Assembly: GCA_030710605.1 (NCBI GenBank)
Contig: CP092877.1
Span: 45,368,406 to 45,432,405 of the forward strand
Direction of reading: 5' to 3'
Source: Cordylochernes scorpioides
Taxonomy: Eukaryota > Arthropoda > Arachnida > Pseudoscorpiones > Chernetidae
DNA: 64,000 nt
Under the pieces are notes generated by a model. It saw only the letters and a program-made list of their open reading frames with translations, was not told where the DNA came from and searched no databases. Below are positions 62,883-64,000 of the stretch, piece after piece (within the stretch, counting starts at the first letter, position 1; each line of letters opens with the position of its first letter). A program made the translations under genes and the position numbers.

Positions 62883-63509
62883 TCTATATATATAAAATTG
62901 AATGTCTATGTGTCTGTGTGTGTCTGTGTGTGTCCTCTATGGATTCAAAAACCATACATCCAATCGCCGTGAAAATTTGGGATATTATTAGGCATATCCC
63001 CGGAAAGGTTTACGAAAAATAATTTCTTGAATATCTTAAATATCCTTAGAGTTATTTGCAGATTTGTAGCTTTAACTCGCAAGCGGGGGGGCGGGTGACC
63101 TCCGGGAACTACGTCCATCTTCCATAAACGACCATGATTTTATTCAACTTATCGAGTATTTTTCAAGGGACCGGGAAAATATGTAGATAAAACGATGATT
63201 TTGTAATGTAGAAAATTAGGAAAGACAAAATTCAGGATGACACGGCACACAGGGACCGGGAAAATATGTTCACTAGATAAAACGATGATTTTGTAATGTA
63301 GAAAATTATGAAAGACAAAATTCAGGATGCCACGGCACACAGGGACCGGGGAAAAATGTTCACTTTATCGAGAGATTCAAATTTACGAGTTTCAAATTAT
63401 CAAAATATATCTTTTTTTTTTAAGTTTATAGAGAATTGTTTTAACAAATGTTCGTTAGACAAACCTTTACTCGGGTAAAACCTCGGGCGAAGCCGGGTAC
63501 GTCCGCTAG
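62883..63509 (+). mobile_element. Non-autonomous Helitron with clean ends
   Basis: 627 bp inserted between A (62882) and T (63510). It starts TCTATATATATAAAATTGAA and ends with the hairpin CTCGGGCGAAGCCGGG, a short spacer and CTAG. No helicase. Inside are two tandem units of about 95 bp (about 63167-63350) with CACGGCACACAGGGACCGGG. Confidence 0.85.
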
Positions 63510-63554
63510 TTATTAATAAAATGAAAAAAAGAGGCAACTGGATAGGACATACTA

Positions 63555-63760
63555 CACTCATGGACATAACTTAAGGAAGTTTTACCTTTTAACATGTATA
63601 TTGGTATTCAGACAATGACTCTGAAAGATATTAAAGTAACCTTTATTGAAGATACACAAGATAACAAAGTGTGAACAAAATTGCCTTTGTCTCCTTTTAA
63701 AAAATAGATAACTGGCGACATCAAAGACTTTTCACTTCCTCTAGTTTTGTCCATGTGAGT
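63555..63760. repeat. MITE family T6, complete copy
   Basis: CACTCATGGACATAACTTAA to CTAGTTTTGTCCATGTGAGT, beside TA dinucleotides; non-coding. Confidence 0.82.
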
Positions 63761-64000
63761 ATGTGAAAAAAAAAAAGGAGGGGTGTGGAGTAGTGCTTGC
63801 TAGAGTATGTTATAGAAGGTACTGTACCCACACAAATGAAGAAGTCAAAACATAGACAATGGCATGAGCTATACAACAACTAGCCAAACAGAGACTGCTG
63901 CCACAATCCTAGGATTGACCTTCACACAGCCATCAAGAGATGCCGCCACCAATAAAGAAGAATGGGTATTTAGAAGAGTGTCAATGTTGGTATGCCACGG

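Overview
This is a window of an animal nuclear genome, AT-rich and crowded with repeats. Spliced genes with GT-AG introns, LTR and non-LTR retrotransposons, a mariner, Helitrons, tRNA-derived SINEs and many short palindromic MITEs all point to a metazoan, most likely an invertebrate. A five-repeat beta-thymosin and LINE fragments with an 'ATPKHI'-type C-terminal finger would fit an arthropod (possibly chelicerate) or a mollusc; I cannot decide between them.

Two host genes are visible and they converge. On the + strand, five exons between 608 and 35117 encode the C-terminal half of an SLC22-type membrane transporter (last extracellular-facing motifs through TM12). Its 5' exons lie left of the window, and its last short exon was not found. 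Its introns are swollen by transposons: one of about 21 kb carries two complete Ty3/gypsy elements. On the - strand, six coding exons between 53977 and 45886 encode a 204-residue beta-thymosin/WH2 protein with five actin-binding repeats. Four internal exons are exactly 114 nt and carry one repeat each.

Three Ty3/gypsy elements with paired, apparently identical LTRs are present. Element A (2852-7341, -) is Mag/SURL-like, has 156-bp LTRs and is broken by one stop codon. Element B (14891-20110, -) appears fully open. Element C (29444-34636, +) is a sister of B broken by one frameshift in pol. B and C have an odd layout: gag starts inside the 5' LTR, pol ends at or inside the 3' LTR, the putative primer binding site lies inside gag, and a TTTAAAC slippery heptamer sits directly on the gag stop codon. 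B and C are near-identical in their 3' half but clearly diverged in the 5' half, which suggests recombination. A solo LTR of a related family lies at about 1565-2279.

Other mobile DNA: a mariner with perfect-looking ends (35619-36926) inside an older TIR element; a 5'-truncated Helitron helicase (42166-43687) and clean non-autonomous Helitrons (62883-63509, 27086-27795); an old gypsy integrase remnant (24177-24965); LINE tails; a tRNA-derived SINE family; and at least seven families of short inverted-repeat elements, several nested in each other. Tandem arrays include 18 units of 65 bp (37415-38582), 54-bp units (14042-14465) and a 297-bp tandem that carries tRNA-like cloverleaves (27807-28500). 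From 54 kb to the right end I see no coding exon, only repeats and unassigned sequence, probably the 5' flank or 5' introns of the thymosin gene.
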